Assembly: GCA_016213505.1 (NCBI GenBank)
Contig: JACRAF010000063.1
Location: 1 to 38,467 of the forward strand
Direction: 5' to 3'
Source of the DNA: Devosia nanyangense
GTDB taxonomy: Bacteria > Pseudomonadota > Alphaproteobacteria > Rhizobiales > Devosiaceae
DNA length: 38,467 bases
In this document: piece by piece, positions 1-7,178 of the stretch
Position numbering within the stretch: position 1 is the stretch's first letter
Layout: each line of letters starts with the position of its first letter
Translations under genes and position numbers: made by a program
The notes under the pieces: model-generated
Database searches by the model: none
What the model was told of the DNA's origin: nothing
What the model saw: only the letters and a program-made list of their open reading frames with translations

Positions 1-201
1 GCATCGCTTGGGTTTCTTCGGCTTACCGGCTCTTGCCGCTTTGACCGAACGGTTCCGACACCCCCGCCGCGGAGCAGCGCTGGGCGTCTCGCCTAGCTAA
101 AACAATTCGGAGGCGCCCGGCGCTCTCCGTCCGTGGCCCCCCTTTGGCCACGGCAAGCCAAAACCCCGAAGCCGCGAGGCTGTCGGGTCTCTCCGGCTGC
201 G
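1..201. other. Window edge without a supported gene
   Basis: No reading frame here has a convincing start, codon pattern or family resemblance. A lysine-rich open stretch on the minus strand at the very edge lacks a start codon after its upstream stop, so I do not call it. The only structure seen is a perfect 8-bp inverted repeat at 131-138 and 146-153 with a 7-nt loop. It lies just downstream of the ridA-like gene and could end its transcript, but no T-run follows on the minus strand. Confidence 0.5.
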
Positions 202-597
202 CTATGGGCGGCTCGCCACCAGGTCGATCTCGACCAGCGCCCCCACTGCCAGCGCCGTGACGCCGACCGTGGTTCGCGCCGGCAGCTGCCCCGGCGCGAA
301 GAAGCTCGGCCACAGCGCGTTGAGCGTCGCATAGTCGCGGTTGAATTCGGTCAGATAGATTCGCGCCATCGCCACGTGCTCGAACCCGAGCCCGATGCCG
401 CCCAGGACGATCCTCAGATTGTCCATCACCCGCCGCGTCTGCGCCTCGATTCCTTTCGGCAGCGGCGCGTCCGGCGCCGCCGGGTCGGTCGGCATCTGGC
501 CGGTGACGAAGACCAGGCCATTGGCCTCGACGGCATGCGAGAACGGCGCCACCGGCCGCGGGCCGGAGGCGATCATGTGACGGACGGGCAGCGGCAA
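202..597 (-). CDS. RidA family (YjgF/YER057c/UK114) enamine/imine deaminase
   Basis: This encodes a small cytosolic protein of about 131 residues. RidA proteins hydrolyse reactive enamine/imine intermediates such as 2-aminoacrylate made by PLP enzymes, and work as trimers. The family pattern is clear: a GP-x-APFSHAV segment near the N-terminus, FVTGQ, a helix with NLRIVLGGIG, then ARTTVGV with the conserved arginine, and a final LVEIDLVA with the conserved glutamate. I prefer the TTG at 597 because GAGGAG lies six bases upstream and the product then begins as family members usually do. The frame stays open to a GTG at 657, and an ATG lies at 576. The gene is divergent from the DedA gene, with about 200 bp between them. 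Substrate preference cannot be read from sequence, and some RidA subgroups lack deaminase activity. Confidence 0.86.
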   Translation of the reverse strand: MPLPVRHMIASGPRPVAPFSHAVEANGLVFVTGQMPTDPAAPDAPLPKGIEAQTRRVMDNLRIVLGGIGLGFEHVAMARIYLTEFNRDYATLNALWPSFFAPGQLPARTTVGVTALAVGALVEIDLVASRP

Positions 598-796
598 TTC
601 GAACTCCTCGGGCCTGAAACCGGGCCGACCCTTGCAAGTTCGGGCCGGCTTGCCCACAGTTAGCGGTCACAGGCGGCATTCCACAAGTTTGCCGCGCTGC
701 CGAATTACTCTACGGATAGGCACCGCCCGCTGGAGCGGAGGACGGCAGACCGGAGGCGCAGGCGCGCCGAGGTCCGCTACGGCCCAGGGAGACCGC

Positions 797-1504
797 ATGC
801 TGGACTGGCTGCACCAATTCTCGGACTATCTGAGCTACATTCTCGAGAGCATCTCGAACAATTTCTGGCTCTCTGAGCTGTTCATCTTCCTCGTCTGCAT
901 CGGCGAGGCCGTGTTCATCGCCGGCCTGCTGGTCCCCTCGCTGCCCATCCTGTTGCTCACCGGCGGGCTGATCGCCCAGGGCGCGCTGCCGTTCTGGCCG
1001 ATCTACTTCGCCGCCGTCGCCGGCGCGGTGATCGGCGACGCCATCTCCTACGGCATCGGCCATCTGCTCAAGGACCGGATCAAGACCGTGTGGCCGTTCA
1101 GGAACTACCTGCCGCTGATCGAGCGGGGCGAGGAGTATTTCCACAAGCACGGCGCCGCGGCCATCTTCATCGGCCGCTTCATCACCGGCGTCAAAGCCGT
1201 GATCCCGGGTATCGCCGGCATGCTGGGCATGCCCTGGGGCCGCTTCACCCTCATCAACATCATTTCGGCCTTCGTCTGGGCCGCGGCGCACATCCTGCCC
1301 GGCATGCTGCTGACCAACTGGCTCGACTCGATGGGCCTCAGCCTCGAACTGGTCATCATCGTCGGCGCCATCGTCCTGACCATTCTGGTGGGGGTCATCC
1401 ACTACTGGAAGCGCATCATCCTGCTGTTCACGCCGTTCCTCGGCGAGTTCGGTCGCTCCCTCGAAGCCCGCTGGCGCAAGCCCAAGACCGAGCCGGGCCA
1501 CTAG
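797..1504 (+). CDS. DedA family (VTT domain) inner-membrane protein
   Basis: A 235-residue polytopic membrane protein of the DedA/SNARE-associated (VTT) family. Members are linked to lipid-carrier flipping, membrane homeostasis and resistance to cationic compounds. Visible features are an N-terminal re-entrant-like segment (ELFIFLVCIGEAVFIAGLL, then VPSLPILLLTGG), a GAVIGDAISYGIG segment, and the hallmark FIGRFITGVKAVIPGIAG region containing the conserved arginine and proline. Two further hydrophobic helices follow and a short basic cytosolic tail. The ATG at 797 is preceded by AGGGAGA at a good distance; the frame extends upstream but that part does not look coding. A mosaic palindromic repeat begins two bases after the stop codon and may act as the transcript end. 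The transported lipid is unknown. Confidence 0.88.
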   Translation: MLDWLHQFSDYLSYILESISNNFWLSELFIFLVCIGEAVFIAGLLVPSLPILLLTGGLIAQGALPFWPIYFAAVAGAVIGDAISYGIGHLLKDRIKTVWPFRNYLPLIERGEEYFHKHGAAAIFIGRFITGVKAVIPGIAGMLGMPWGRFTLINIISAFVWAAAHILPGMLLTNWLDSMGLSLELVIIVGAIVLTILVGVIHYWKRIILLFTPFLGEFGRSLEARWRKPKTEPGH

Positions 1505-1506
1505 GA

Positions 1507-1601
1507 GCGTGTTCAGGAAAAGTTGCAGACTTTTCCGGTTTGAACACGCGACCAAGCAAGAACCTGGAGCATCCATTCCGATTCAATCGGAGTGGATGCT
1601 C
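1507..1601. repeat. Mosaic intergenic palindromic repeat (two hairpin units)
   Basis: Two palindromes lie side by side. Unit 1 (1507-1549) is a two-tier hairpin: outer arms 1507-1515 and 1541-1549 pair perfectly over 9 bp, inner arms 1516-1523 and 1529-1536 pair perfectly over 8 bp around a 5-nt loop. Unit 2 (1567-1601) pairs GAGCATCCATTCCGA with its near-perfect complement, with one G-T pair. Similar units are scattered through Hyphomicrobiales genomes in the manner of REP/BIME elements. Placed immediately after the DedA stop, it could serve as terminator or mRNA 3' stabiliser. Confidence 0.8.
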
Positions 1602-1655
1602 TAGCTCACGAACTGCTCATTGGACACGCCGGCGGCACGGCAGCACAGTGCCCTC

Positions 1656-2213
1656 ATGCGCTCGATGATCGGCCTGATCCGCGCTCTGCTGGTGCTGCTG
1701 CTCGTCGCGGCGCCACCTGCCTTTGCCGCCAAATACACCGACAGCGCCGCCCTCGACGAACTGTTCGCGCAATTGCGCGTCGCCCAGAGCGCCGCCGAGG
1801 CCGACGACATCAGCCGGCAGATCTGGAGCTATTGGTTCGCCCCGGACGAGCCCAAACTCGCCGCCCGCATGTCGCTGGCCGGCGCGGCGCTCGACAGCGG
1901 CCAGCTGGCGGCGTGCCTCGAGATCCTCGATGCCGTCGTCGCCGAGTATCCCGATTATTCGGAAGGCTGGAACCAGCGCGCCACGGTTTACTACATGCTC
2001 GACAATTTCGCCGCGTCGCTCGCCGACATCGACAAGGTCCTGGCGCTGGAGCCGCGGCACTACGGCGCCCTCTCCGGCCGGGTGCTGATCTATCTCAGGC
2101 AGGGAAAACACCTCGAAGCCCTCAAGGACATGGTGGCGGCACTCGCCATTCACCCCTATCTCAGCGAGAGGCAGCTGTTTCCCGAGCTGGCGCAGAACGT
2201 GACCAGGACCTGA
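1656..2213 (+). CDS. Exported tetratricopeptide-repeat protein
   Basis: A 185-residue protein with a clear signal peptide (MRSMIGLIRALLVLLLVAA, cleavage likely after PAFA), so it probably acts in the periplasm. The mature part holds TPR-like helical pairs; the best is around GWNQRATVYYMLDNFAASL followed by ADIDKVLALEPRHYGALSGR and a third unit ending HLEALKDMVAALAIHP. TPR proteins are protein-binding scaffolds; no catalytic motif is seen. I chose the ATG at 1656 because it places the basic n-region at the N-terminus; an ATG at 1620 would add 12 residues overlapping the end of the repeat region, and one at 1665 is possible. No strong ribosome-binding site is visible. The GNAT gene follows after two bases and is probably co-transcribed. 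Confidence 0.72.
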   Translation: MRSMIGLIRALLVLLLVAAPPAFAAKYTDSAALDELFAQLRVAQSAAEADDISRQIWSYWFAPDEPKLAARMSLAGAALDSGQLAACLEILDAVVAEYPDYSEGWNQRATVYYMLDNFAASLADIDKVLALEPRHYGALSGRVLIYLRQGKHLEALKDMVAALAIHPYLSERQLFPELAQNVTRT

Positions 2214-2215
2214 CG

Positions 2216-2509
2216 ATGATTGACGACTATGCGATCGAGCGCGAGGACCGGCCCGGGCACGGCCGCTACGTGATCCGCTTGCCCGGCGGCCTCGAGGCGG
2301 AAATGACCTTCCGCAAGATCGGCGCGACCGTTATCGCCATCGACCACACCTACACCCCGCCGGAGTTTCGCGGCCGCGACATCGCCTTCCGCCTGATCGA
2401 GCGCGGCATCGCCGACGCCCGCCGCGACGGCATCAAGATCAAGCCCGAATGCAGCTACGCCGTGGCCCAGTTCCGCCGCCATCCCGATTGGGCGGACCTG
2501 CTGGCCTGA
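2216..2509 (+). CDS. Small GNAT-family N-acetyltransferase (COG2388 type)
   Basis: A 97-residue protein matching the short, single-domain GNAT proteins of the YjdJ/GCN5-related group. The pattern is a beta-rich N-terminal half, the TYTPPEFRGRDIAFRLIERG segment (the acetyl-CoA binding turn, R-G-R-x-x-A), then IKPECSYAVAQFRRHPDWADLL, which resembles the conserved C-terminal CSYV..F...HPE.. signature of this subgroup. Such proteins are thought to acetylate small molecules or proteins using acetyl-CoA; the substrate is unknown. The start codon lies two bases after the stop of the preceding TPR gene, so the pair is likely one transcript. The stop is 7 bp from the stop of the convergent gene on the other strand. 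Confidence 0.84.
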   Translation: MIDDYAIEREDRPGHGRYVIRLPGGLEAEMTFRKIGATVIAIDHTYTPPEFRGRDIAFRLIERGIADARRDGIKIKPECSYAVAQFRRHPDWADLLA

Positions 2510-2516
2510 CCAACGG

Positions 2517-3539
2517 CTAATACGCCGCGATCTCCTCGGCGCCGGAGGCCATGATGTCGCTGAGCGCATCCCAGGGAATGGTGACCGCCGGCGCGCCGGC
2601 GGCATAGTAGGTCACCTCGTAGGGCTGGAACTGCACCAGCAGCCCCTCGGGCGAGAAATTCCAGCGCGCCGGATCGGCCGACCAGTCGGGAACGTCCTTG
2701 ATCGAGTCCTCCCAGACGCCGTCCTCGAGCGTTCCCTGCAGCTTGTCGAGCACCAGCTTGCCCAGAACGGCCTTCCAGGTCTTGCCCGAAAAGATGTCGC
2801 TGGCATAGAGCGGCCGCTGGGCGTCGACGAGGAAGTGCTTGTAGCTGATCCCGTAATTGGGGTGGGCGGCGCCATGCCCGAACCAGTAATTGTCGGTCAC
2901 GAGGCTGATCCGCTTGTCGGTGACGGCATCGACCGTGGTGGTGATGAGGATGTCCTCGGTGACGTCGCCCCCTGCGAGTTTGTCGGTGCCCGTCTCGAAC
3001 AGATCAGGGTGGTCCGACCGCATCGCCTCGATCATCGCGTTGAACGCCTTGGCGATGTCGTCGTCGCGATCGATCCGCACCGTCTCGTACTGCTTGTCGG
3101 CGATCTTGGTGTAGTCGTCCGCCGTCGCCTCGGTGTCCTTCTCGACGAGGTAGCGTCCTACCGGATAAAACCGGTAGCCGCCCTGCATCCGGCTCGCTTC
3201 GAGCGCCCGCACCCGCCCCTTGAAGCTGCCGGTGAGGCAGAGGGCCTGGTCGTCTGTGTAGGTGCCCTTGATCGGCTCCGCGTCGTCCGAGCAGATCCGT
3301 TCGGCATAGCCGAGCCAGTCGTGCTGGGTCGCCTTGACCTCGCCGGCCGCCACCTTGCTGAGGCCGCCCAACGCTGTCGCATAGGCCTGCGCCAGGATTT
3401 CGTCCTGCTGCGACAATTCGGGGCTCGAACAGATGGCCTTTTCGAACGACGTCGCGGCCTTGCCGCAGTCGAAGCTTGCAGCCTCAGCAATCGGCGCCAG
3501 GAACAAGAGCGCCGCCAGCGCCAGGACCAGTCTGATCAT
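2517..3539 (-). CDS. Exported DUF1311 (LprI-like) / DUF3298 protein
   Basis: A 340-residue secreted protein. The start at 3539 follows AGGAG about ten bases upstream and gives a clean signal peptide (MIRLVLALAALLFLAPIAEA). Residues about 20-110 match the lysozyme-inhibitor LprI-like domain (DUF1311) with its four spaced cysteines (FDCGKA, AICSSPELS, ERICSDD, ALCLTGSFKGR). The C-terminal half carries the DUF3298/RsiV-like signature NYWFGHGAAHPNYGISYKHF and a following KLVLDKL helix. In other bacteria DUF3298 domains occur in lysozyme-sensing anti-sigma factors and deacetylase-linked proteins. Combining two domains both tied to lysozyme or peptidoglycan hints at a cell-wall role, which is inference. 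A periplasmic location is supported by the signal peptide and cysteines. It is divergent from the L,D-transpeptidase gene. Confidence 0.83.
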   Translation of the reverse strand: MIRLVLALAALLFLAPIAEAASFDCGKAATSFEKAICSSPELSQQDEILAQAYATALGGLSKVAAGEVKATQHDWLGYAERICSDDAEPIKGTYTDDQALCLTGSFKGRVRALEASRMQGGYRFYPVGRYLVEKDTEATADDYTKIADKQYETVRIDRDDDIAKAFNAMIEAMRSDHPDLFETGTDKLAGGDVTEDILITTTVDAVTDKRISLVTDNYWFGHGAAHPNYGISYKHFLVDAQRPLYASDIFSGKTWKAVLGKLVLDKLQGTLEDGVWEDSIKDVPDWSADPARWNFSPEGLLVQFQPYEVTYYAAGAPAVTIPWDALSDIMASGAEEIAAY

Positions 3540-3622
3540 CGGGAGCTCCTCAAGGTGCAAACTAGCCGCGCCACTGCCCGATGAACATGGTGCATTTTAG
3601 TCAAATATTCACCACACGCTCA

Positions 3623-3667
3623 GGTGCCGGCACCTCCGCCTGCAACCAAACCGCGATCCGCGGTTTG
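3623..3667. promoter_or_regulatory. Two perfect inverted repeats upstream of the L,D-transpeptidase gene
   Basis: A 12-bp perfect palindrome (GGTGCCGGCACC, 3623-3634) is followed by a 9-bp perfect inverted repeat with a 3-nt loop (3647-3655 and 3659-3667). The second ends 23 bases before the transpeptidase start, so it may be a 5' UTR hairpin or an operator. Just upstream, 3595-3615 is the only AT-rich stretch in this divergent region and is where a promoter would be expected. The role is inferred. Confidence 0.45.
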
Positions 3668-3690
3668 TTCCGGCGCAAAGGGTGGCTCGC

Positions 3691-4725
3691 ATGCGCCTCT
3701 TCCAGGCGACTATCTTCCTCCTGCTGGTGATCCTCCCCTTTGCCGCAGCGATGGCCCAGGACGGCGCCGTCCCTGCGCTTACGGCCGATGCCATAAATGG
3801 CGCCGACCTCAGTGCCCTGCCCGCCGCACTCCTCCCCCCTCCCACGGCGGGTGACTCGACGGGATCGGACGCCGCACCTCCCCCCGCGACGCCCGATCCC
3901 GCCATCGTCCACCTCCAGATCCTGCTCGATCGCGCCGGCGCCTCACCCGGGGTCATTGACGGTTTCGACGGGGACAATGTGCGCAAGGCCATCCGCGCCT
4001 TCGAGGCCATGCAAGGATTGACCGCCGATGGCGCGATCGATGCCGACATGCTCGCAGCGCTTGCGACCCCTGGTCCGATGATCGGCGGCTACGCCATCAC
4101 CCCCGAGGACGTCGCCGCCATCGTGCCGCCGATCCCCGATGACTATGCGGAAAAAGCCAAGCGCGATTTCCTCGGCTACAGCCGCGTCACCGAGGAACTG
4201 GCGGAGCGCTTCCATATGGATGAAGATCTGTTCAAGGCCCTCAATCCCGCCGCGCAGTTCGTTGCCGGCGAGACCGTCCTCGTTGCGGCCTACGGTCCGG
4301 ACAGAGACGGCAAGGTCGCCCGGATCGAAGCAGACAAGTCCGCCCGGCAGCTTCGCGCCTATGATGCCGAGGGCGGGCTGATCGTCGCCTATCCCGCAAC
4401 CATCGGCAGCGACGACAATCCATCGCCGGCCGGATCGCACCTGATTGCCGCCGTGGCTCCGATGCCGAACTACACCTACGATCCGGGCGTCAATTTCCAG
4501 CAGGGCGACAACACCGAAAAACTCATCATCCCGCCCGGACCAAACGGACCGGTGGGCTCGATGTGGATCGACCTGACCGACCCGACCTTCGGCATCCACG
4601 GCACGCCTGAGCCGAGCAAGATCGACAAGACGCAGTCGCATGGTTGCGTGCGGCTGACCAATTGGGACGCCGAGGAACTCTCGAAAATGGTCGAGCCGGG
4701 CGTGCCCGTCGCGTTCATCGGTTAG
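3691..4725 (+). CDS. Exported L,D-transpeptidase (YkuD) with peptidoglycan-binding domain
   Basis: A 344-residue periplasmic enzyme that forms 3-3 crosslinks in peptidoglycan or attaches proteins to it. The ATG at 3691 has AAAGGG eight bases upstream and opens a signal peptide (MRLFQATIFLLLVILPFAAAMA). A PG-binding type 1 domain follows around residues 70-130 (LQILLDRAGASPGVIDG ... AIRAFEAMQGL ... DGAIDADML). A LysM-like segment (VTEELAERFHMDEDLFKALN) comes next. The YkuD catalytic domain fills the C-terminal half: FGIHGTPEPSKID and SHGCVRLTNWDAEEL, with the nucleophile Cys319 and catalytic His317 present. The gene converges with the diguanylate cyclase gene and the two stop codons overlap by two bases. 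All key catalytic residues are intact. Confidence 0.94.
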   Translation: MRLFQATIFLLLVILPFAAAMAQDGAVPALTADAINGADLSALPAALLPPPTAGDSTGSDAAPPPATPDPAIVHLQILLDRAGASPGVIDGFDGDNVRKAIRAFEAMQGLTADGAIDADMLAALATPGPMIGGYAITPEDVAAIVPPIPDDYAEKAKRDFLGYSRVTEELAERFHMDEDLFKALNPAAQFVAGETVLVAAYGPDRDGKVARIEADKSARQLRAYDAEGGLIVAYPATIGSDDNPSPAGSHLIAAVAPMPNYTYDPGVNFQQGDNTEKLIIPPGPNGPVGSMWIDLTDPTFGIHGTPEPSKIDKTQSHGCVRLTNWDAEELSKMVEPGVPVAFIG

Positions 4726-6467
4726 GCGACGCCGCGGCGCTCGCTGGTCGGATCGTAGACGGTAACGCGGTTGCGCCCGCCCGCCTTGGCCGAATAGAGC
4801 GCCGCGTCCGCCATGTCGGCGACCTGCTCGACCGTCTCACCGGGCTCCGCGAGACAGGCGCCGATGCTCACAGTCACCTCGATCGTCCGCCCGTCCTTCA
4901 GCACCACCGGCTGCGACAGGCCGCGTCTGACCGCATCGGCGATCGGCTTCAGGCCTCGCGCGCCGAGATCGGCGAACAGCACGATGAATTCGTCGCCGCC
5001 CCAGCGCCCGCAGATGTCGCTGGGTCGCAGCACGGTCGCAATCCGCCGCGCCATCTCGACCGCGACTTCGTCGCCGGCCTGGTGCCCGTAACTGTCGTTG
5101 ATCTCCTTGAAGCGGTCGATATCGATCAGCAGCATCGCCAGCCGGTGCTCGGGCGGCGCCCCGGCCTGCATCCGCGAAAAGCCGTTGCTGAAGCCGCGCC
5201 GGTTGGCGATGCCGGTGAGCTGGTCGACATAGGCCAGCGCGCGCAGCTCCTCGGCGCGCTCCTCGACCATGTGTTCGAGCGCGCGCATATTATCCTGCAC
5301 CGAATTCGCCATCAGCGCGATCGAGCGCGACAGCCGGCCGATCTCGTCCTTGCCGGCATCCGGCATAAGCGGCGTGCGGTCGCCCTGCTTGACCGCGACG
5401 ACCTCCTCTTCGACCTTCGCCAGCCGGTCGAGGACGATCAGCTTGAACATCAGCACGATCAGCAGCGCCACCGCGATCATTACTGCCGCGAGCAGAAGCC
5501 CGATCGGCAGGAACAGGCTCCTGTCGATGATCTTGTCGACATCCATGAAGGTGACGTTGTACCAGCCGAGCCGATCGAGGTAGCCGGCCCCGACCAGCAT
5601 CTGACGGCCGTCGATCTGCATGAAGCGCGAGCGCACCTCGATGTCGCCGGTCGTCACCTCATCCATCATCTGCTTCAGCGCGGCACGATCGTCCGGCAGG
5701 TCGAGCAGGCTGAAAATCGTCTTCTTGTTCTCGATCGCATTGGTGAGGCTGTGGAAGTCGATGTAGCGAGGATCGCGATGCGCCTGCAGCGCCCCCGTCT
5801 GATCGACGAACATCGCCTGCACGCCGGTCTGCGGGAAATCGACGACCTGCTTGATGAACGAAGTGAGATCGATGCCGGTACCGAGCACACCCAGCACCGT
5901 GTCGCCATCGCGAATGACGCAGTTGATCCAGACCTTCGTCACCCCCAGTGCGTCGTCATGGTCGACATTGAGGTGGCAGCCGCCACCCATCGCGGCGGTG
6001 GTGTAGTACCAGCCGTCGCGCGGATTGTCGCGGCTCAGGGTGTGGCTGTACTGGCTGCCGGCGTGCGCATTGGCGGCGTCGTTGTAGTAGTATTTGCCCG
6101 ACGCGTTGATGACGAAGAAGTAGCTGTGGTCCGAGAACGACGAGCGGTACTGCTCGAGTTCGGCGATGGCGCGCGACTGTTTGGCCGGGTCGGATTCGTC
6201 GCGCGCCCAGTCGCGCATCACCGGCGAGCGGGTCAGAGTCTCCGCCAGCGCCACTTCCTGCATCAGCGCCCCGAGCCCGCGATAGCGGTCGAAGAGAATC
6301 TGCTTTTCGGCGAACAGCGTGCCAAGCTGAACCACCGTCGAATTGACCAGCGTGGTGAAGCCCCAATAGGCCGGAACGGCAACTGCGAGAAAGCCGAGCA
6401 GGGTGACCAGCAGCACCCGCGTCCGGAGCGAGCTGAACAGGGGGCGGCGAGTCTGCTTGCCTGCCAT
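4722..6467 (-). CDS. Membrane diguanylate cyclase (dCache-like sensor, HAMP-like, GGDEF)
   Basis: A 581-residue protein that should make c-di-GMP from two GTP. Order of parts: a transmembrane helix (VLLVTLLGFLAVAVPAYWGF), a periplasmic Cache-type sensor of about 270 residues (FFVINASGKYYYND, then DGDTVLGVLGTGIDL), a second transmembrane stretch (LFLPIGLLLAAVMIAVALLI), a HAMP-like linker (RLAKVEEEV ... IGRLSRSIALM), a coiled helix and the GGDEF domain. The active site is intact (RWGGDEF), and RPSD placed five residues before it is the inhibitory product-binding I-site. YVDQLTGIANRRGF opens the domain. Two cysteines in the sensor (GGGCHLN, WINCVI) could form a disulfide. The ATG at 6467 places the first helix near the N-terminus; an ATG at 6509 is an alternative adding 14 residues. 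The signal sensed is unknown. Confidence 0.93.
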   Translation of the reverse strand: MAGKQTRRPLFSSLRTRVLLVTLLGFLAVAVPAYWGFTTLVNSTVVQLGTLFAEKQILFDRYRGLGALMQEVALAETLTRSPVMRDWARDESDPAKQSRAIAELEQYRSSFSDHSYFFVINASGKYYYNDAANAHAGSQYSHTLSRDNPRDGWYYTTAAMGGGCHLNVDHDDALGVTKVWINCVIRDGDTVLGVLGTGIDLTSFIKQVVDFPQTGVQAMFVDQTGALQAHRDPRYIDFHSLTNAIENKKTIFSLLDLPDDRAALKQMMDEVTTGDIEVRSRFMQIDGRQMLVGAGYLDRLGWYNVTFMDVDKIIDRSLFLPIGLLLAAVMIAVALLIVLMFKLIVLDRLAKVEEEVVAVKQGDRTPLMPDAGKDEIGRLSRSIALMANSVQDNMRALEHMVEERAEELRALAYVDQLTGIANRRGFSNGFSRMQAGAPPEHRLAMLLIDIDRFKEINDSYGHQAGDEVAVEMARRIATVLRPSDICGRWGGDEFIVLFADLGARGLKPIADAVRRGLSQPVVLKDGRTIEVTVSIGACLAEPGETVEQVADMADAALYSAKAGGRNRVTVYDPTSERRGVA

Positions 6468-6572
6468 AACCCACGTTGCCCGGCCTCGGCCGCCGGACCT
6501 CTCCCACATCTCGCTCGCGCGGGGAAACCCTAGGCAAAGACCCTCAACAGATTGTTAACTTTGACCTTCCGG

Positions 6573-7178
6573 TCAGCTTTCCGGGGCGAGCAGATCGCGC
6601 GCTGCCAGCAGTTCCTCGCGGCGCAACTCATGGCCACCCTCGTGCCAGACGACACGGGACCGGGCGCCCTGCGCGGCGAAATAGGCCGACAGCCGCTCGC
6701 TTCCTGCCGCCGGGGCGATCGGGTCGCGGCGACCCGCGGTGATCAGCACGTCCCGCCCAGCAAGACCCGTTTGAGGCGCCGGCTCGAACGGGATCAACGG
6801 ATGCATCAGCACCGATTTCGCCACCAGTTCGGGGGCGGTGAACAGCACCGCAGCGAGGATGTTGGCGCCGTTCGAGTAACCGAGCGCGGCGACCGAGGAC
6901 GGCCGCACTCGCTCGATCTGCGCGCGCAGGAACGCCGTCATCGTCTCGGTCGCACGCGCGAAGTCGGCCATATCGTAGACCCCCTCGCCGGTACGGCGGA
7001 AAAAACGCAGCGCGCCATGCTCGCTGACGTCGCCGCGTGGCGCGATCAGGTGGGCGCCGGGCAGCACCTCGGAGCCGAGGCCGATGAGACCGGTCTCGTC
7101 GCCGCCGGTTCCGTGAAACAGGAACAGCAGCGGCGCCCCTTGGGGCGCCGCGACTTCCGCAAAGTGATAGCTGTCCAT
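6573..7178 (-). CDS. Alpha/beta hydrolase, MhqD-like
   Basis: A 201-residue serine hydrolase of the phospholipase/carboxylesterase (dienelactone-hydrolase-like) group. The oxyanion region LFHGTGGDETG, the nucleophile elbow GYSNGA, the acid in TAGRRDPI and the histidine in HEGGHEL together give a complete catalytic triad. There is no signal peptide, so it acts in the cytosol. Its ATG overlaps the TGA of the dioxygenase gene by one base, indicating translational coupling. In Bacillus and many other bacteria the same pairing (mhqD with mhqO) detoxifies quinones and catechol-like compounds; the hydrolase is thought to act on the ring-cleavage product or related esters. The name is based on that pairing and motif order, not on a measured activity. 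Confidence 0.88.
   Translation of the reverse strand: MDSYHFAEVAAPQGAPLLFLFHGTGGDETGLIGLGSEVLPGAHLIAPRGDVSEHGALRFFRRTGEGVYDMADFARATETMTAFLRAQIERVRPSSVAALGYSNGANILAAVLFTAPELVAKSVLMHPLIPFEPAPQTGLAGRDVLITAGRRDPIAPAAGSERLSAYFAAQGARSRVVWHEGGHELRREELLAARDLLAPES

Noticed and set aside
23..679. Minus-strand ORF of 218 codons spanning the RidA-like gene
   Set aside because: It is a different frame over the real gene, and only the 202-597 frame gives the RidA motifs.
4644..6533. Long plus-strand ORF of 629 codons
   Set aside because: It lies fully opposite the diguanylate cyclase gene, whose domains are unmistakable. High GC content keeps the antisense frame open.
6562..6575. TGACC/GGTCA hairpin at the end of the hydrolase gene
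   Set aside because: The stem is only 5 bp and lacks a T-run, so it is not supported as a terminator.
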